A stretch of 64,000 bases of DNA from Sipunculus nudus (lineage: Eukaryota > Annelida > Sipuncula > Golfingiida > Sipunculidae). Shown here piece by piece: positions 1 through 11,345 of this stretch. Position numbers and translations under genes: made by a program. Below the pieces are notes generated by a model. That model did no database searches, was not told where the DNA came from, and was given only the letters and a program-made list of their open reading frames with translations. The stretch is from contig CM049320.1 of assembly GCA_026874595.1 (NCBI GenBank), forward strand, positions 52,975,070 to 53,039,069. The letters are read 5' to 3'. The first letter of the stretch is position 1, and each line of letters opens with the position of its first letter.

Positions 1-690
1 CCTCGTATAATGGCCGTGCAATTTTTCAAAAATCCCCGATGAAGCGTCTGTAAAATCCTGCAAAGCCTTGGAAACTTTGCAGCCGTTTCACAATTTTCGG
101 AATCGGCCATTCCATTACACACATTACACCTTTCCTGGGTCCATTGACCCCCCCCCCCCCCCCCACTCAAAAACGATATGGCCTAAATATTTAATAGAAT
201 TTGGGAATAAATTGCATTTGATGCTTTAAGTATCAGTCCGGCATTCCTTAAACGGTTGAACACAGCTTCCAGTCTGGCTAGGTGTACTTAATATGTTTAG
301 CTGAATACCACTATGTCAGCCAGATATAAGAGACAATTTGACAAGAGACAAGTAAATGTCCAGTGCTCTGTTCCATATGTCTCAGAAATGTCGTAGGCGA
401 GTTTGATAATCCGAATGGCATTCGTTCACACTCAAAAAGACCGACTTGTCCTACCACAAATGCTGTCATGGCTTGACATCGTTAACGAACTCTACCTGCC
501 AATAGGCACTATTCAAATCTAATGTGCTGAATCATTTTGAGCCATGCAATCCGTCAAAGGTCTCTTCTACACGGGGTAGGGCATAGGCATCTTTTATGCT
601 TACACAATTTAGCCGTAGGAAATCAATACAAAATCTAAGAGTGCCATCCTATATTTGACGCGTATGGAGACACCGATTTCCGGACCACTC
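1..690 (-). pseudogene. Ty3/gypsy reverse transcriptase relic (element continues past base 1)
   Basis: Read on the minus strand in all three frames, this stretch gives the ordered blocks of a Ty3/gypsy reverse transcriptase: a FCIDFLRLN-like block near 610-640, a LDLNSAYWQVE block near 490-520, a CERMPFGLSNSPTTF block near 385-435, the active-site box at 315-326, the HLARLEAVFNRLRNAGLIL helix near 230-290, and the connection region (WPIPK, then [13 protein letters not shown] and KIARPLYE) near 1-115. The active-site box reads Y-L-A-D, so the first catalytic aspartate is alanine. Frameshifts and stops separate the blocks, and a 16-17 base C run (about 149-165) interrupts them. Known: Y-x-D-D is required for catalysis in this family. 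Inferred: a dead copy whose RNase H, integrase and 3' LTR lie outside the window. Family assignment is firm from the block order. Confidence 0.9.
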
Positions 691-691
691 C

Positions 692-1000
692 TTAAACTTG
701 TTGTACTTGGTCTATGTTTAGGTTATGGGTAAGCATCTCATGGTACATGGAAGGAAATTCGTCCTCTTTACATTCTTGGTCATCGGACTTTGGTACAACT
801 TGTACAACGTTGGCCTGATGTACATCACAGATGATACAGTTAGCTGATTTTGTGCATTCTCTTTCCGATGGGTTCTGTATCTGTACGTACAGTCGGTGTG
901 TTGTTCTTTTCTGTAGATGCTGTAACCCTGGCGTTAGGACAAGACTAGGTGGCAATGTTCTTGCTCCTTCCACCACAATCTGAATCTTCATAAGAATCAT
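692..1000 (-). pseudogene. Ty3/gypsy pol fragment upstream of RT (protease-RT linker)
   Basis: A 102-codon open stretch lies immediately upstream of the RT relic in the direction of transcription. It ends in an acidic stretch followed by a MYHEML segment and a hydrophilic tail, as in the linker that leads into the first RT block of Ty3/gypsy polyproteins. I see no protease DTG/DSG motif in it. It is assigned to the element by position, strand and the RT blocks that follow; the sequence by itself is not diagnostic. Transcription and function are unlikely given the broken downstream frame. Confidence 0.5.
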
Positions 1001-2379
1001 CTAGCAGCACGTGTTATACCCTTTACTATTTAATCGGAATTAGATCCAATAGTAATAGCTTTCGAAGTAGAACCTATTTTACAAGGACGCTTGATGGGTT
1101 TTTAGATTTAGCTAGACTCTGAAAACTCTTTTCCACTGAACTGAAACGTGATCTGGAAAATGTATATTACCGGGCGAAGCAGTCGGAGGAAATTACTACC
1201 AATCAATACTGGAACTCCATCCTGGTACTACGTATTCGGGACAACAACCATTAAAACGTGTCCATTCTGCTGAGGCAACTCATTTACTTTCAGATTAGTC
1301 TAAGTGTATCCGAGATACTTCAACGACTGTCCCCTGCACCTGTTAATCTGACAAGATCTATTAGAGGCCAGATTGCTAACCTCAGCTCATGACAAAAAGA
1401 CTCGCTGATTGTGCTTACCATGGATCCTCTTTCTATAAGAGCCTTGCAGATTGTGTCATTTATATCTACATCGACTTCATTCGCTTGCCCAATTAATTTT
1501 TCTCGTATATTGGGACAATTCTGGTCACACGGGTGATATTCTGCGTTACTAACTTAGCCGGTGCTAGTTTAAAGGACATTCCCTTGCCCGATGCCCAAAG
1601 AATCTACATCTCCAACATTTTCCCTGAAAAGGACCCCTCTGTCCCTACCTGATATCCTCTCCTGGCAATCGGTACTGGACTTCCCTTCTCCTTAGAGCAT
1701 CTAAGGGTCGGGTCACCTTCGCCATACCTTTGGTGATTTTGTAATGGCTTGCTGCCAATTGGTCCACTGGATCTTTTTCTGTTGATTGACCTAGTTGATG
1801 CTGCTGAGGGTTGAATCTCTACTGTTTGGTGAACTAAAGTCTTGCTGTCAAGACACGAATCTGTCAGTCGCATTTGAGCAGCTCTGGCATCGACAACCAA
1901 CTGATCGTAAGTGGCGTTTTCAACTTTATGACGAATCTGATTCTTGATTTTGTTCGGTTCTTGTCCCAGAGAAAAACTTTGATTTCTTAGTTCAGGCGCT
2001 GGAAGAATAAGAGACTTACTACCAAGAGTAAATAAATCTTCCAGTCTTCAGCTCCATTCTCGATTCCGTCGACAGGTAACGGTACTGTGGTTCATGCTGG
2101 GTGGTAAAGGCTGTAGAAAATTTGAAATCCTCACCCGGAACTGGACCTTGGATGCCGGCACTGGTCGTAAAGGGGGTCAAAGGAACATTGGTAAAAAGTC
2201 CATAAGGTGACTGTAATCTCGTTGCCCTATGAGAATTACCGATGTTAGTTGAGATAAAAGTAGGTGTTCACCAGGGTCTTTTAACGCTGTAGGTAGTAGC
2301 TTGGGGTTAGTCTTCTGGCCAGTGACTGTTTGATGAGGCAGTATGTTGGGGCAAACTGGTTGTATGAATAACCCGATTG
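1001..2379 (-). pseudogene. Decayed gag (capsid/zinc-knuckle) to protease region of the Ty3/gypsy element
   Basis: This stretch lies between the RRM-like gag start and the RT relic on the same strand. Two open pieces survive, at 2177-2437 (Pro/Thr-rich) and 1604-1900 (basic, Ser/Arg/Lys-rich, with Cys and Gly residues where a CCHC knuckle would be expected). No complete CCHC knuckle or protease active site is readable without changing frame. The order RRM-like domain, Pro-rich linker, basic nucleocapsid-like region, protease region, RT matches a gag-pol layout. The call rests on position; individual domains are not proven. Confidence 0.5.
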
Positions 2380-2814
2380 TCATTGTAGTTTCAATTCTCG
2401 GAGCGAGAGCCGCTGACAACAACTGACGGTCACCCACGGATAAAGTTGAGAGTTGTTAAATAAATTCGCAAACATGTACCTTGGGCGATGGCAGGGCGTA
2501 GAAATACTAACCAAATGAGTTTTTTCTAATTCTTTACTGACGGATTCCGCTTTTACTTTGTGTCTGCCTAACCTCGACCCATCTATTAAATCTATGGCCT
2601 CACTAACCACATCCACATTGTAAAATACAATGTAAACGGAATCATCCAGAGAAAGAGTTCTATCAACTACCTGCGGATCGATGAACAAATTAAAATGTTT
2701 GGCGATATCACTTAAAATGATACCCCGAGGGATGTTTTGCAACACGATGCTACGATTGTACAGCGACATGGGTTCAGAATTATAGTGACCGCTGTATAGT
2801 ATGATTTGATACAA
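2380..2814 (-). pseudogene. Gag N-terminal fragment with an RRM-like fold
   Basis: This open frame of up to 144 codons has no obvious ATG at its outer edge; the first ATG on the minus strand is at 2769-2767, just before the domain. From there the pattern is that of an RNA recognition motif: beta1/RNP2-like SIVLQNIP, helix SDIAKHF, a beta2-turn, RNP1-like beta3 SVYIVFYNV, helix VVSEAIDLIDG and beta4 RLGRHKVKAE. After about 90 residues the frame becomes Ser/Pro-rich and then stops. Its place is between the primer-binding site and the pol relic of the Ty3/gypsy element. PNMA-family proteins, which are domesticated Ty3/gypsy gags, also begin with an RRM-like domain, so the architecture is plausible. 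A captured host RRM is the alternative. Confidence 0.65.
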
Positions 2815-2835
2815 TATTATATCAGATATAATATT
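2813..2835. other. Perfect 10-bp AT-rich hairpin
   Basis: AATATTATAT and its exact complement flank a CAG loop. The hairpin lies just upstream of the RRM-like gag frame on the minus strand, in what would be the element's leader. Whether it folds in RNA or is only AT-rich chance is open. Confidence 0.5.
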
Positions 2836-3707
2836 ATATTATCGGTGATGTCACTGACAGTGATATGCCGATGTATGTTACGCAAAACTAAATCAAGAAT
2901 AAGCAATACTAGAATACTAGAGGCCAAACATGTCAGAGGGAAAACCCAATAAACCAAACCAGATTGCAAGTGATTTGTATTAGGCACACTAAGTGCAACA
3001 ATCGGATCGGCAATCACTTTTATGAATCATACATACCAAGGTAAAAAGATCCGATTAACTATTGGAGATGGGTGTTCGTGATACAGAATGAAACGGCGAC
3101 CATCAACGGAGTCCATTTAGCATTTAGAACCATCAGATCCTATGAAAAATGATATATAAACAGAGAACGATGATCTTTGACCTATCGGTTCCGATCGGAC
3201 CTAATGATATACACTAGTGACGATAAGCACAAAGTCGAATTCCGGTTCCGATGAACAACTAAAGAGTAAGCCCCAGTGATACTAAGGAAAAAGTCATTTA
3301 AAATAAATCCTGATTGTAGCATGGATGAAATATGTGAACATACTTGTTGAGTTTCAAGCTGATATAAGAATAAAAGACATTAAAAAAATAACAACTGCCG
3401 TGCGGATCACATAAAATACTGTAAACTCTTTCAAAATATTTCAAATATACAAAGTGGCCAAGTGGTGGCAGAATGATCAGTGTGGCAGTTAGAAACACTA
3501 GGTTGAATATCTAAACGGGAAAGTGTAAGTGTAAACACCGCTGAGTGAACAAATTAACTGTAAACATGTACAAATAAGGTAACATTGAGGTCTAAAACTG
3601 TTAACAGTTATAAACACAGGAAGGGTTTTTCATTCAAAATGTATACATGTATCTCATTAACAAATAAAAAAAATGTATGTCGAATCAGGTCTTGAGAGAA
3701 AAAAAAT
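2836..3707. other. AT-rich leader-like stretch, no gene seen
   Basis: This is non-coding sequence between the gag start and the leader tandem repeat. Short open stretches here have no recognisable motif. It is probably part of the 5' untranslated leader of the minus-strand Ty3/gypsy element, inferred only from its position between the primer site and gag. Confidence 0.4.
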
Positions 3708-4098
3708 GTGCAACTCCCAACACCATTGAGCATCATGTCATGTAAACACAGTCACAGAGACCATCAAGCGCTCAGTAGCTGAAACTCATAAAACCCTGAC
3801 ACAAAACCATGACTGGAAATAAAATACAAAAAAAATCTTATTGCGGTCGGTAGTTGAACCTCAAACAACCTTGACATTAACCAATGAATGTGTATGAGGC
3901 AAATTCTGAGTGCCATCTCACAAAATTATATCAAACAGAATGTAAACACGGCAGCCCTCAATCGGTCATTTACCGAAACACATACGACCTTGACACCAAT
4001 CCGTGGCGTCTTGAATGTTAACAAACTGGAGTGCGACACCCAAAACTATGTCGTACAGTGTATACACTACGGCCCTCAAGCGGTCAGGATCTGACACT
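3708..4098. repeat. Degenerate tandem repeat, period about 100-121 bp, in the gypsy leader
   Basis: Three to four diverged monomers share the order: GTGC(C/A)A(C/T)... cap, a TGTAAACAC block, a CCCTCAA(T/G)CGGTCA-like block and an ACCTTGACAC block. Clear monomer starts are at about 3708, 3908 and 4029; a partial one lies near 3840. The last two are 121 bp apart. The array sits between the primer-binding site and gag of the element on the minus strand. Confidence 0.6.
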
Positions 4099-4881
4099 AA
4101 ACGACCTATTATCTGTGACCTATTTTTTCCGTAATTAATGGAAATTGCAACAACAGGAGATCAGTTCATGGTAATATCTCTTTCCAAAGATAAGAAAATG
4201 ATAATTCCCCTACAGATGAAATCAATCATCTAAGGGAAGTCTTTAGATCAGTTCACCAGTAAATGTGTACGTGCAATAGTCAGGTTACGGCACGCCACGG
4301 AATGAAGATTTTTAGTCAACTGTTTAAAATATGAAATACAAAAATATAATATCCACACCGGTGAATTCTTATTGTTCAGAAAATACTCGGAAATATTACC
4401 TGGTATTAGTGAAAGGACAAAAGGTGCCCTTTCCATTATTTTTCATTGGTATGGTTCATGCATGCACTTAAGAACTACTTTGTGAAATATTCGAAGCTAA
4501 AAAATACCCGTAATTCACCGTCACTGAACGGGAATCTGACATATATTCAAAATGTACACATAAAATCAAGATTGTTTATATGAGCGTTCCTGATAAACAG
4601 GTAGGGTATTTGGTAATTAAGACCGATAAACATTAAATTCAAAGTCCACACAACAAGTTCATGTACATGTAAACCTGCTGTTGCTGAGAAAAGTCTCTCA
4701 CAAAATTCCCATACAAATGCACCAAGCGTGACGACCTGCACGGAAATGTTACCTGGTATGTCTTAGGATCACACGCGTGAACCCTTGGTTATCTTGGTAG
4801 CTCTCCAGTTAACCCCTTTGATCCCAGGTCTCATTACTCCACTTGGCAGGCTTATTCTGTCGGATTCACCGTAGTGCAGTA
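4099..4881. other. Leader-like sequence next to the primer-binding site, no gene seen
   Basis: The stretch contains no coding motif. A short duplicated phrase (ATATTACCTGGTATTAGT-like near 4394 and GTTACCTGGTATGTC near 4747) recurs in it. By position it is the proximal 5' leader of the Ty3/gypsy element. Confidence 0.35.
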
Positions 4882-4896
4882 CCTTATCGGGCGCCA
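4882..4896 (-). other. Candidate tRNA primer-binding site of the Ty3/gypsy element
   Basis: On the minus strand the sequence TGGCGCCCGATAAGG starts two bases after the LTR edge (...GATGTTACA). TGGCGCCC at this position is the usual start of a retroelement primer site complementary to a tRNA 3' end (Lys-type in many elements). It fixes the element's direction and the inner LTR boundary at about 4899. Confidence 0.75.
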
Positions 4897-4898
4897 TT

Positions 4899-5632
4899 TG
4901 TAACATCCCGGTCGTACTCATCATATACAAGTGGCGGTGCTAAAGAGAGTAGGGCTGCACTACAACAACACAGTGGTGTAACTGCCTTTATTTATCATTA
5001 AAAAAACACAACATGACACAGTGACTGACTGCTGCCAAGTTAAAAAAAAACATTATATATACATATGATACAGAATAATTACAGCACCCAGCATAAATTT
5101 TAGTTGCCGATCACGAATATTAATTCCAAGTTAAAAAAATATATACATATGATAAATATAAAAAGTTAATTCATAATTCAGCACTTCTACTAGTTGTTCA
5201 CTACGAAAATCAGTTGCTGACCATTATAGCACTTATAACTGTCGTTTGATTATTTTACTCACAGCATTTATACTCAATACACCAATCTATGCGAGAGAAC
5301 AGGACAAACCGTTATCTAACATCAACAATAAAAAAAGACTTTCATACTATAATAGAATATAATCGTATAAATGTTAACACACGACAATGGTAATAATTCA
5401 CGTTACAGGATATACTGCACTACACTGCTACTAGTAAAAATTCAGTGTACGGAAAATATAAACACATACCTGAAAAAAATATTCGTTTTGGCGGCAAGAA
5501 AGGTCATATATTATTGTTATTTAAATTAAAAATTATAACAAATATGCGGAAAACAAATATCTAGATATACATAAGTAATTATGTTTACTATTCACGTCAA
5601 AGTTATACTTAATTACTAGGTCAAAGTTGACA
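4899..5632 (-). repeat. Candidate 5' LTR of the Ty3/gypsy element
   Basis: The inner edge is well supported: on the minus strand the LTR ends ...GGGATGTTACA, then the primer site follows. An AATAAA polyadenylation signal lies about 90 bases before that end (plus-strand TTTATT near 4986). The outer edge at 5632 is a guess, chosen because the minus strand there begins TGTCAAC, giving a TG...CA terminus and a length near 730 bp. The partner 3' LTR is outside the window, so neither length nor target-site duplication can be checked. Confidence 0.55.
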
Positions 5633-5639
5633 AGTGTAA

Positions 5640-5867
5640 GGTAACGATTGGTGTTCACCGCGTTTGAGCCCCCCTACTGAAGCAAACAACATTGCGTTCA
5701 CCTGCACATGGGCCTCTAATGTATTAACTTGGACCAATCTTACAAGTGACACAGAGTGTTACAACGGGACCAATAACAGTATTATAACATGTAAAATCAG
5801 AGAAATATTATCCAGTTACAAATTATTTGTCCCGACCTGTAACATTACTGAATTACCTATGTTGTGA
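5640..5867 (+). pseudogene. Cys/Asn-glycosylation-rich open stretch, exon-like
   Basis: An open frame of about 75 codons runs from a stop at 5637-5639 to TGA after codon ...PML. It carries six cysteines, several tryptophans (CTWAS, LTWTN) and four or more N-x-S/T sites (NLT, NGT, NNS, NIT), the composition of a secreted or receptor ectodomain. There is no ATG at its start, so it would have to be an internal exon. I cannot name a family; an Ig-like or small Cys-rich domain is possible. It overlaps nothing else and ends shortly before an (AT)n tract. Exon relic, or chance. Confidence 0.3.
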
Positions 5868-5953
5868 CAATCCTATCAGATGAATTGTAATAGTTACTAT
5901 ATCGCGCACATCCTGAAACCTAACCGAAATAGCACTACCTCAATCAAACCCTG

Positions 5954-5955
<2 letters not shown>

Positions 5956-6013
<58 letters not shown>
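5956..6013. repeat. (AT)n microsatellite
   Basis: Nearly pure AT dinucleotide tract of about 58 bp. Confidence 0.97.
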
Positions 6014-6017
<4 letters not shown>

Positions 6018-6069
6018 TAATCACCCTCTGTTCCTCTGTTGATCCAAACAAAGTCCGTCCATGTATTAT

Positions 6070-8900
6070 CGGCATTCATATCATAATAATAGAATATGGT
6101 ATTAAATCGCCCTTTTCCCAACATTCTGTCTTGATCTAGGTGACTTTCCAGTGTAACCCCCCTTCGATCTGATATGCTTTGCTCAGAATCCAACGTTATA
6201 ACAACTGCAGACCATAAACACAGTGACTCGAGGCAAGGGTTTTCCTCCGCCAGTGCTTTGAAAGGGATTGTTTTAGTCGGTACAAAAAGATTTCTGGGCC
6301 ACCTCCCCTTTTTTCCTTATTATAGCAAATCAGTCAAATTAATGTGAATTTAAACAACTATATTCAGGCCGAACTGTCTATTTTGTTGAAGCGGTACTAA
6401 AGAATGGACTGTAAGAGAGGTATGCACGGAAATCGTTCTAGTTCTTTTTTTTTCGGCATTTAACGCCATTTGTATCACCATTTATATACTTCATATATAA
6501 ACATCATGATACATTAAAAAAATAATTTTTAGGACTTATGAAAAAATGAGAATGCACGACATGTTTCCTGTTTAAAAGGATAAGGGCGATTTTAACTAAT
6601 GATATATTTTTTTTCTTCAGTTACATTTTAGATTATAATCAAAGTATTAAGGCACCCCGTAACATCAAGGCAAGCAACGTACGAATTTACCCACCCTGCA
6701 CCCTATGTCTCTCGTGCTAACTACACCAATAGTCTTCGAACTAACGAAAGACCTAAGTTTTACTTGGATGAACAATAAACTAATTTACCTGAACATAATA
6801 TGCAGATGTGCCAGATTATCATATACTTGGTATAGCAGAAACGGTTTGTCATTCAATAGATATTTCCCAAAACACAGGTATCAGCCCGGCAGTGGAAGCT
6901 ACATCAAACAATGATGCGATTTTGTGAAACTCTTGTTTTCTTTGTTTATAAACTATTTCAGTCTTTACATATACCAGAGTGTATCATGTTCCATCAAAGC
7001 AATCACTTGTAAACGTTTTGCTTATGAATGAAAAAAAGCTTAGTAATAATTAAGGCCAGGACTGAATTTGCTTGTCTTATATTTATAAATAGAAATTTGG
7101 CATCTATAACGCATCAATACCTGGCTTGTCACAATAATAGAAAGCTATATGCATACATGAAAAGTTAATGGTTATCTTTACATTCACCATGCACGAAGGG
7201 ACACGGGTTTTAATAACAAAATGAAAACTAGCCCAGATAAATTAAAAGGGTCCTCTTAAACTAAACGTTTTATATACATGGTGCATCAATAAATGGTGGT
7301 CCCTTTAATTAGTCGATCCAGAAAAACATTAAATTAAAAAAATCAACTGACCTACAACATAAATGTTATATTCATGTTTGAGTTTATAATTAAAAGAAAG
7401 AGCAATAGAATGTATTTAAATGAAAAAGAACGGAAATACTTCTGGGAACCAATCAGTGCGTTTCCCACAGCCTAACTGGCGTTTTACGATGGAAGCAAAT
7501 ATTTTCTTCCATTGATGTGCCTCGTACTATATACCGACCTTGTATATCTGCAGGGCCATGATAAAAGGGGATTTTCTGACTTTTTTTTAAGTCAAATGCA
7601 TTTTAAGAAAAAAAAAGGAACGTGAAGACCCTGTCAAGTTACGGGCAACTGGGCCCAAAGAAGAAAGGGGAAGTAATATTAATACAAGCTGATGTTCACT
7701 GAAAATGATAGTCTTATTTAAAATATTCAAATTATATTTCTCTCTTTGCAAATAGGTAATAATAGTCATATCATTTGAACTGCTAGCAAGGCATCAACAA
7801 AAAATTTAGTTGTTTCATTTTAAACTCTATGTTGAACTGAAAGAGCTTGAAAATTCTAATAGATTTACCGTTGCAAGTAGTACAATATATATGGCATTCT
7901 TATCTTGTCCAGAAGTCAGACTAAACTAAGCATACTCTAATTAATATCATCATAACTTTATGAGGCAAAACCCGTGTAATGATGCAAGCTTCACTAGCAA
8001 TGATTTGTTTTCCTGTGACGTTTCCTCAAACATCAAACTTATTTTCATGCCCATTTGTGCCCGTGGGCGTATTGTCATTTCTTCACTGTAAGCTACCTTT
8101 TGCATTGCAGAGATATATATTTTTTGCATGTTTCTTGGCTGCACCTGAACATTTGCTTTCATTTTCTAAACGACCCTGCACTCAGCTAACAACTGATCAT
8201 TGTACCTGCTATTAGATATATCTTTCTTTCTTATAATGACAAGCGCATTGATATTTTATAAAAAAAAAAAAAATTCCCAAGTTTTTATAGCCTTCCCTTT
8301 GGTCTTATATAACAATATTACAAACAGAATGCAAACATAGCACATTCTGACAGCATATACTTATAGCATGCCGTAAATTACATTACTTTAAAATTCGGTA
8401 AAGAGTACACAATAGGTCACCCTTCTAAAACCTCTAATCTCTTTGTGGCATCCCTTCTTGACAGGATATAGAAGAGGTTGTCTTGACAGGCTAAACCCGC
8501 AGCAAATACATTCTTATCCAATTCCTGTATAAACGTTCTATCCGAGCTTATAATGAGATCTTCAGCACATTCATTCTGTAATCCCTTGGATTTTCACAAC
8601 CTAAATTCGAGAGAACAGCACCATCTTACATCATTGCCACACTGTCTATCGTTAGACCACTCGAGACTGTTTAAACAACCCAAATAGCCACTCCATTGCA
8701 CCATATAAACACTGTTCATCTTTCCTGTTGAAAGAAACTTTGCTGTGGAAAATACGTTCCCTGTTTTAGTATTAGCATATTATGGTAAACATTTGCCTGG
8801 TTAATGATCTATAGTGCTCTCAAATTAGGAGCTGTGGTAACCACAACACATGCTGTCGGATAAATATCATAAAAATAGTATGTATGCTAGCTTTTTTGTC
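6070..8900. repeat. Segmental duplication, block x, copy A (partner 22990-24770)
   Basis: This block aligns by eye, with many substitutions and indels, to 22990-24770 in the same orientation. Anchors include CAACATTCTGTCTTGAT/CAATCATTCTGTCTTGTT (about 6119/23033), AATCCAACGTTATAACAACTG/...TAATAACAACTG (6188/23100), the TTTGAACTGC(T/G)AGCAA pair (7772/23688) and AACACTGTTCATCTTTC (8709/24640). Inside it I see no complete gene. It directly precedes the copy-A part of block y. Confidence 0.75.
6705..6914 (+). pseudogene. Weak exon-like open stretch with WY/YTWYSRNG motif
   Basis: A 69-codon frame in AT-rich DNA. It contains FTWMNNK and, about 25 residues later, SYTWYSRNG followed by a basic, Tyr/Pro-rich tail. 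A Cys-x-Cys precedes the second motif. The W-Y-x-x-N-G pattern recalls the core strand of Ig-like domains, but the second cysteine and the D-x-G/A-x-Y-x-C end are absent. No splice sites are convincing. Probably a relic or chance. Confidence 0.2.
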
Positions 8901-9029
8901 ATGGACCAGATGATTTTACTATTGCAGAGCCATTAAAATAACATAACAATTTAACTAAACTGTTACACGCAAATAATTGAAAAAAAAAATAATAGTTTCT
9001 AGGAAAGAAAACAATCAGCTGAAATTGAA

Positions 9030-10140
9030 ACAGCAGCCGGCAGCATTCATGCTTACATCATCTAGCATGCCCCCAGTCAGTCAATTCAAGACATTGTGAA
9101 AGACATCTCGGCTTTAATCATGACAGCATATTCTGCTAAATTGGACAAATGACCGCTATGAAAGAATTTCCGTGCTACTTTCCTATCACTTATAACACTG
9201 TGGTAATTTATAGCAGGTGTCGAATACCCATCTGGGTAAATATGAATGTTTGCACACCTAAAAACGACATTGCAAAGAAAGGACACAACACGGCGTCCTT
9301 CACAAAGCCGCACAATCATAATGTCTTCACGCTGTTAAACTTTGTCTCATTTGCATTGACATAAAACCTTGTGATTGCATTCACTGGTATTCACGCTTGG
9401 ATAGTTCTGATGGCAAATGACAAAATGAACCTTGTTGAAAGTAAAACACCATGTTCTAATAAATTAAAAGTCGAGATTATTACTTCAGTTTAATAAAAAA
9501 ATCCGCTTTTTGGCCATAATATTGGCAATTTTGACTTGGTTAGGTCGTCTTTTGCCTTAAATGTAAAACATTAAGCAGATCCCTCTGATACTCATATCTG
9601 GCTGTATCTGGCTATAACAACAATAATAAAGCAACTACCTTTTATGCACACAACCGATCTACATAGTTTGAGAGGTTGTAGTATAGTTGTTTGTTAGATT
9701 ATTAAATAAATAGTTACCGTCCTTCTTTCACTAAAACTTAAGGCAGGGAGTTACACATTCCTCTCCAATACCTCATGTTGTAACAACACCCTTTCTTGTC
9801 CTAGCCTTTAGGATATGAAGGTAATCATTCCTACCCTAACATTCTTCGAACCCCTTCAATTCCGCATTCATTTATGTTAAGTTGTTAAGGAAAACCTTTA
9901 AACTTATTATTCCAAATATATAATATGTTTAAATTCCTATCAAAGATTGTAGGGACAAAGGGGTATGGTGATGTATGGTTTCCACAATTTAGCTTTTGTT
10001 GTTTACTTCAGTGAAATGGAACATATACACTGGCTGAAGTATTTCAAATCTCATAACAAAGTTTAATAAATGGTGTAATTCTGTAATACAGTCCCATGAA
10101 CAAATCATTCTGAAATCCCCGATATCTGTATATTCCTTAA
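9030..10140. repeat. Segmental duplication, block y, copy A part 1
   Basis: Same-orientation similarity to 18540-20260 (copy B), with order preserved: the AGCATGCCCC(C)AGTC anchor, the GAAAGAATTTCCGTGCT anchor (about 9158/18652), the ACGGCGTCC/ACGCCGTCC anchor (9290/18772), the ATGCACACA anchor (9645/19883) and CCACAATTTAGCTTTTG (9983/20111). A further short copy of 9603-9840 is at 45825-46040. Confidence 0.8.
9086..9319 (-). pseudogene. Minus-strand reading frame shared by three duplicated copies
   Basis: A 77-codon frame of unknown family. Its middle, YPDGYS...SDRKVARKFFHSGHLS, is matched in the same minus frame at 18590-18720 (PPNGHSNMHYVW then DRKAARKFFHTG) and at 22200-22340 (FPNGHSNLQYVW then ERKVSRKF). 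The shared residues are P-x-G-x-S and (D/E)RKxxRKF. Copies B and C are broken by stops after the motif. The simplest reading is one ancestral coding exon, or a transposon frame, duplicated with its block and now decayed. No start codon or splice sites are secure. Confidence 0.35.
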
Positions 10141-10165
10141 TTAAAAGGGAAAATATGACAGTTAT

Positions 10166-10203
10166 ACGTATATATATATGTATATATATATATATATATA
10201 TAA

Positions 10204-10266
<63 letters not shown>
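10166..10266. repeat. (AT)n microsatellite, interrupted
   Basis: About 100 bp of AT repeats with short interruptions. Confidence 0.97.
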
Positions 10267-10269
<3 letters not shown>

Positions 10270-11226
10270 TTAATATTAATGACAGATCTCACTCTTACAA
10301 AAATATAATCTATTTAAGAATAATCTTAGTGTTACTTAAACATTTAGGAATTATGGAAGTTATGTACAAAATGTCGAAAGTTGATAACAGGTAATATTAC
10401 CACTGATTCTCAGAACCATTTGCAAGTAATGCAATTCACATTACCTCGCTTTCTTCGTTAAATACCTCTTTGTATTACAAAAATATAATTAACATAGGAT
10501 ATGTTCAGATTTGAAATAAACACATGTCTATCTTACGTTATATTTTGTCTTTTATAAATAATTCCCGATATTAATGTCATTTTCTACGTTATACTGTATA
10601 AGAGAGGACCCTTTTGTACTTAAAGTCTTTAAACACGCATTTGAAATTATTATTAATGCTCTGTCTTATCTGTGTATCTAAGTTTGATCAAACTCAATGA
10701 CCTTAAATAATGCACTTGGCAAGTGCGACCCTACTAATCTTAGTCTTCGGTGGATACGTAATAAGAGTACAACAGTTACACATATCCAAACCTTGTTTGT
10801 CCGCCGACGCACCGTAAATATACTGTTATGGGTTTCCCATTGCTTGCGACACGCTTGTATACTGTGGTATGTGTGTGGTTCTGTATACAGTCATTAGATT
10901 TATAGCATTTATATGTTAAGGTTCATACGCTTTTTATAACTAGCCTTAATACGAAGCAAATATAGAGCAGGCCTCAAGATATTGATCATAGTAGTAACAT
11001 GATATAACTTTATAAAATATAATATAAAAGGAATAAATCATGTAAATATATAAAACTGTAGTGATGTATATGAGTATACAATAAAAATAATATTTCATTA
11101 TAAATTGCAATAAGGTGTGAACAGAGTGAAAAAAATAACACAATGTAATGTAATTTGTAAACCTTGTAAAATATAATATACCAAAAAGTATTATACAGTC
11201 AAATTTATAAGAAAGAGTAGAGATAA

Positions 11227-11227
11227 C

Positions 11228-11262
<35 letters not shown>

Positions 11263-11345
11263 TTATAATAATAAAAATAAAAATAAAAATAATAATAAAA
11301 AAAGTAATAATTAAATAATGAATAATCATAATAATAATAAATTAA
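11227..11345. repeat. (AAT)n/(AAAAT)n low-complexity tract
   Basis: A trinucleotide repeat that grades into AAAAT-type repeats and then irregular AT. It produces an artificial Ile/Phe-rich frame on the minus strand. Confidence 0.95.

Noticed and set aside
10155-10394. 79-codon Tyr/Ile-repeat frame
   Set aside because: It is a translation of the (AT)n tract; similar Ile-Tyr runs at 49067-49330, 50948-51186 and 14345-14587 have the same cause.
10946-11329. 127-codon hydrophobic frame that looks like a membrane protein
   Set aside because: Ile/Phe content comes from the (AAT)n/(AAAAT)n tract and AT-rich flanks read on the minus strand; no start context or conservation.
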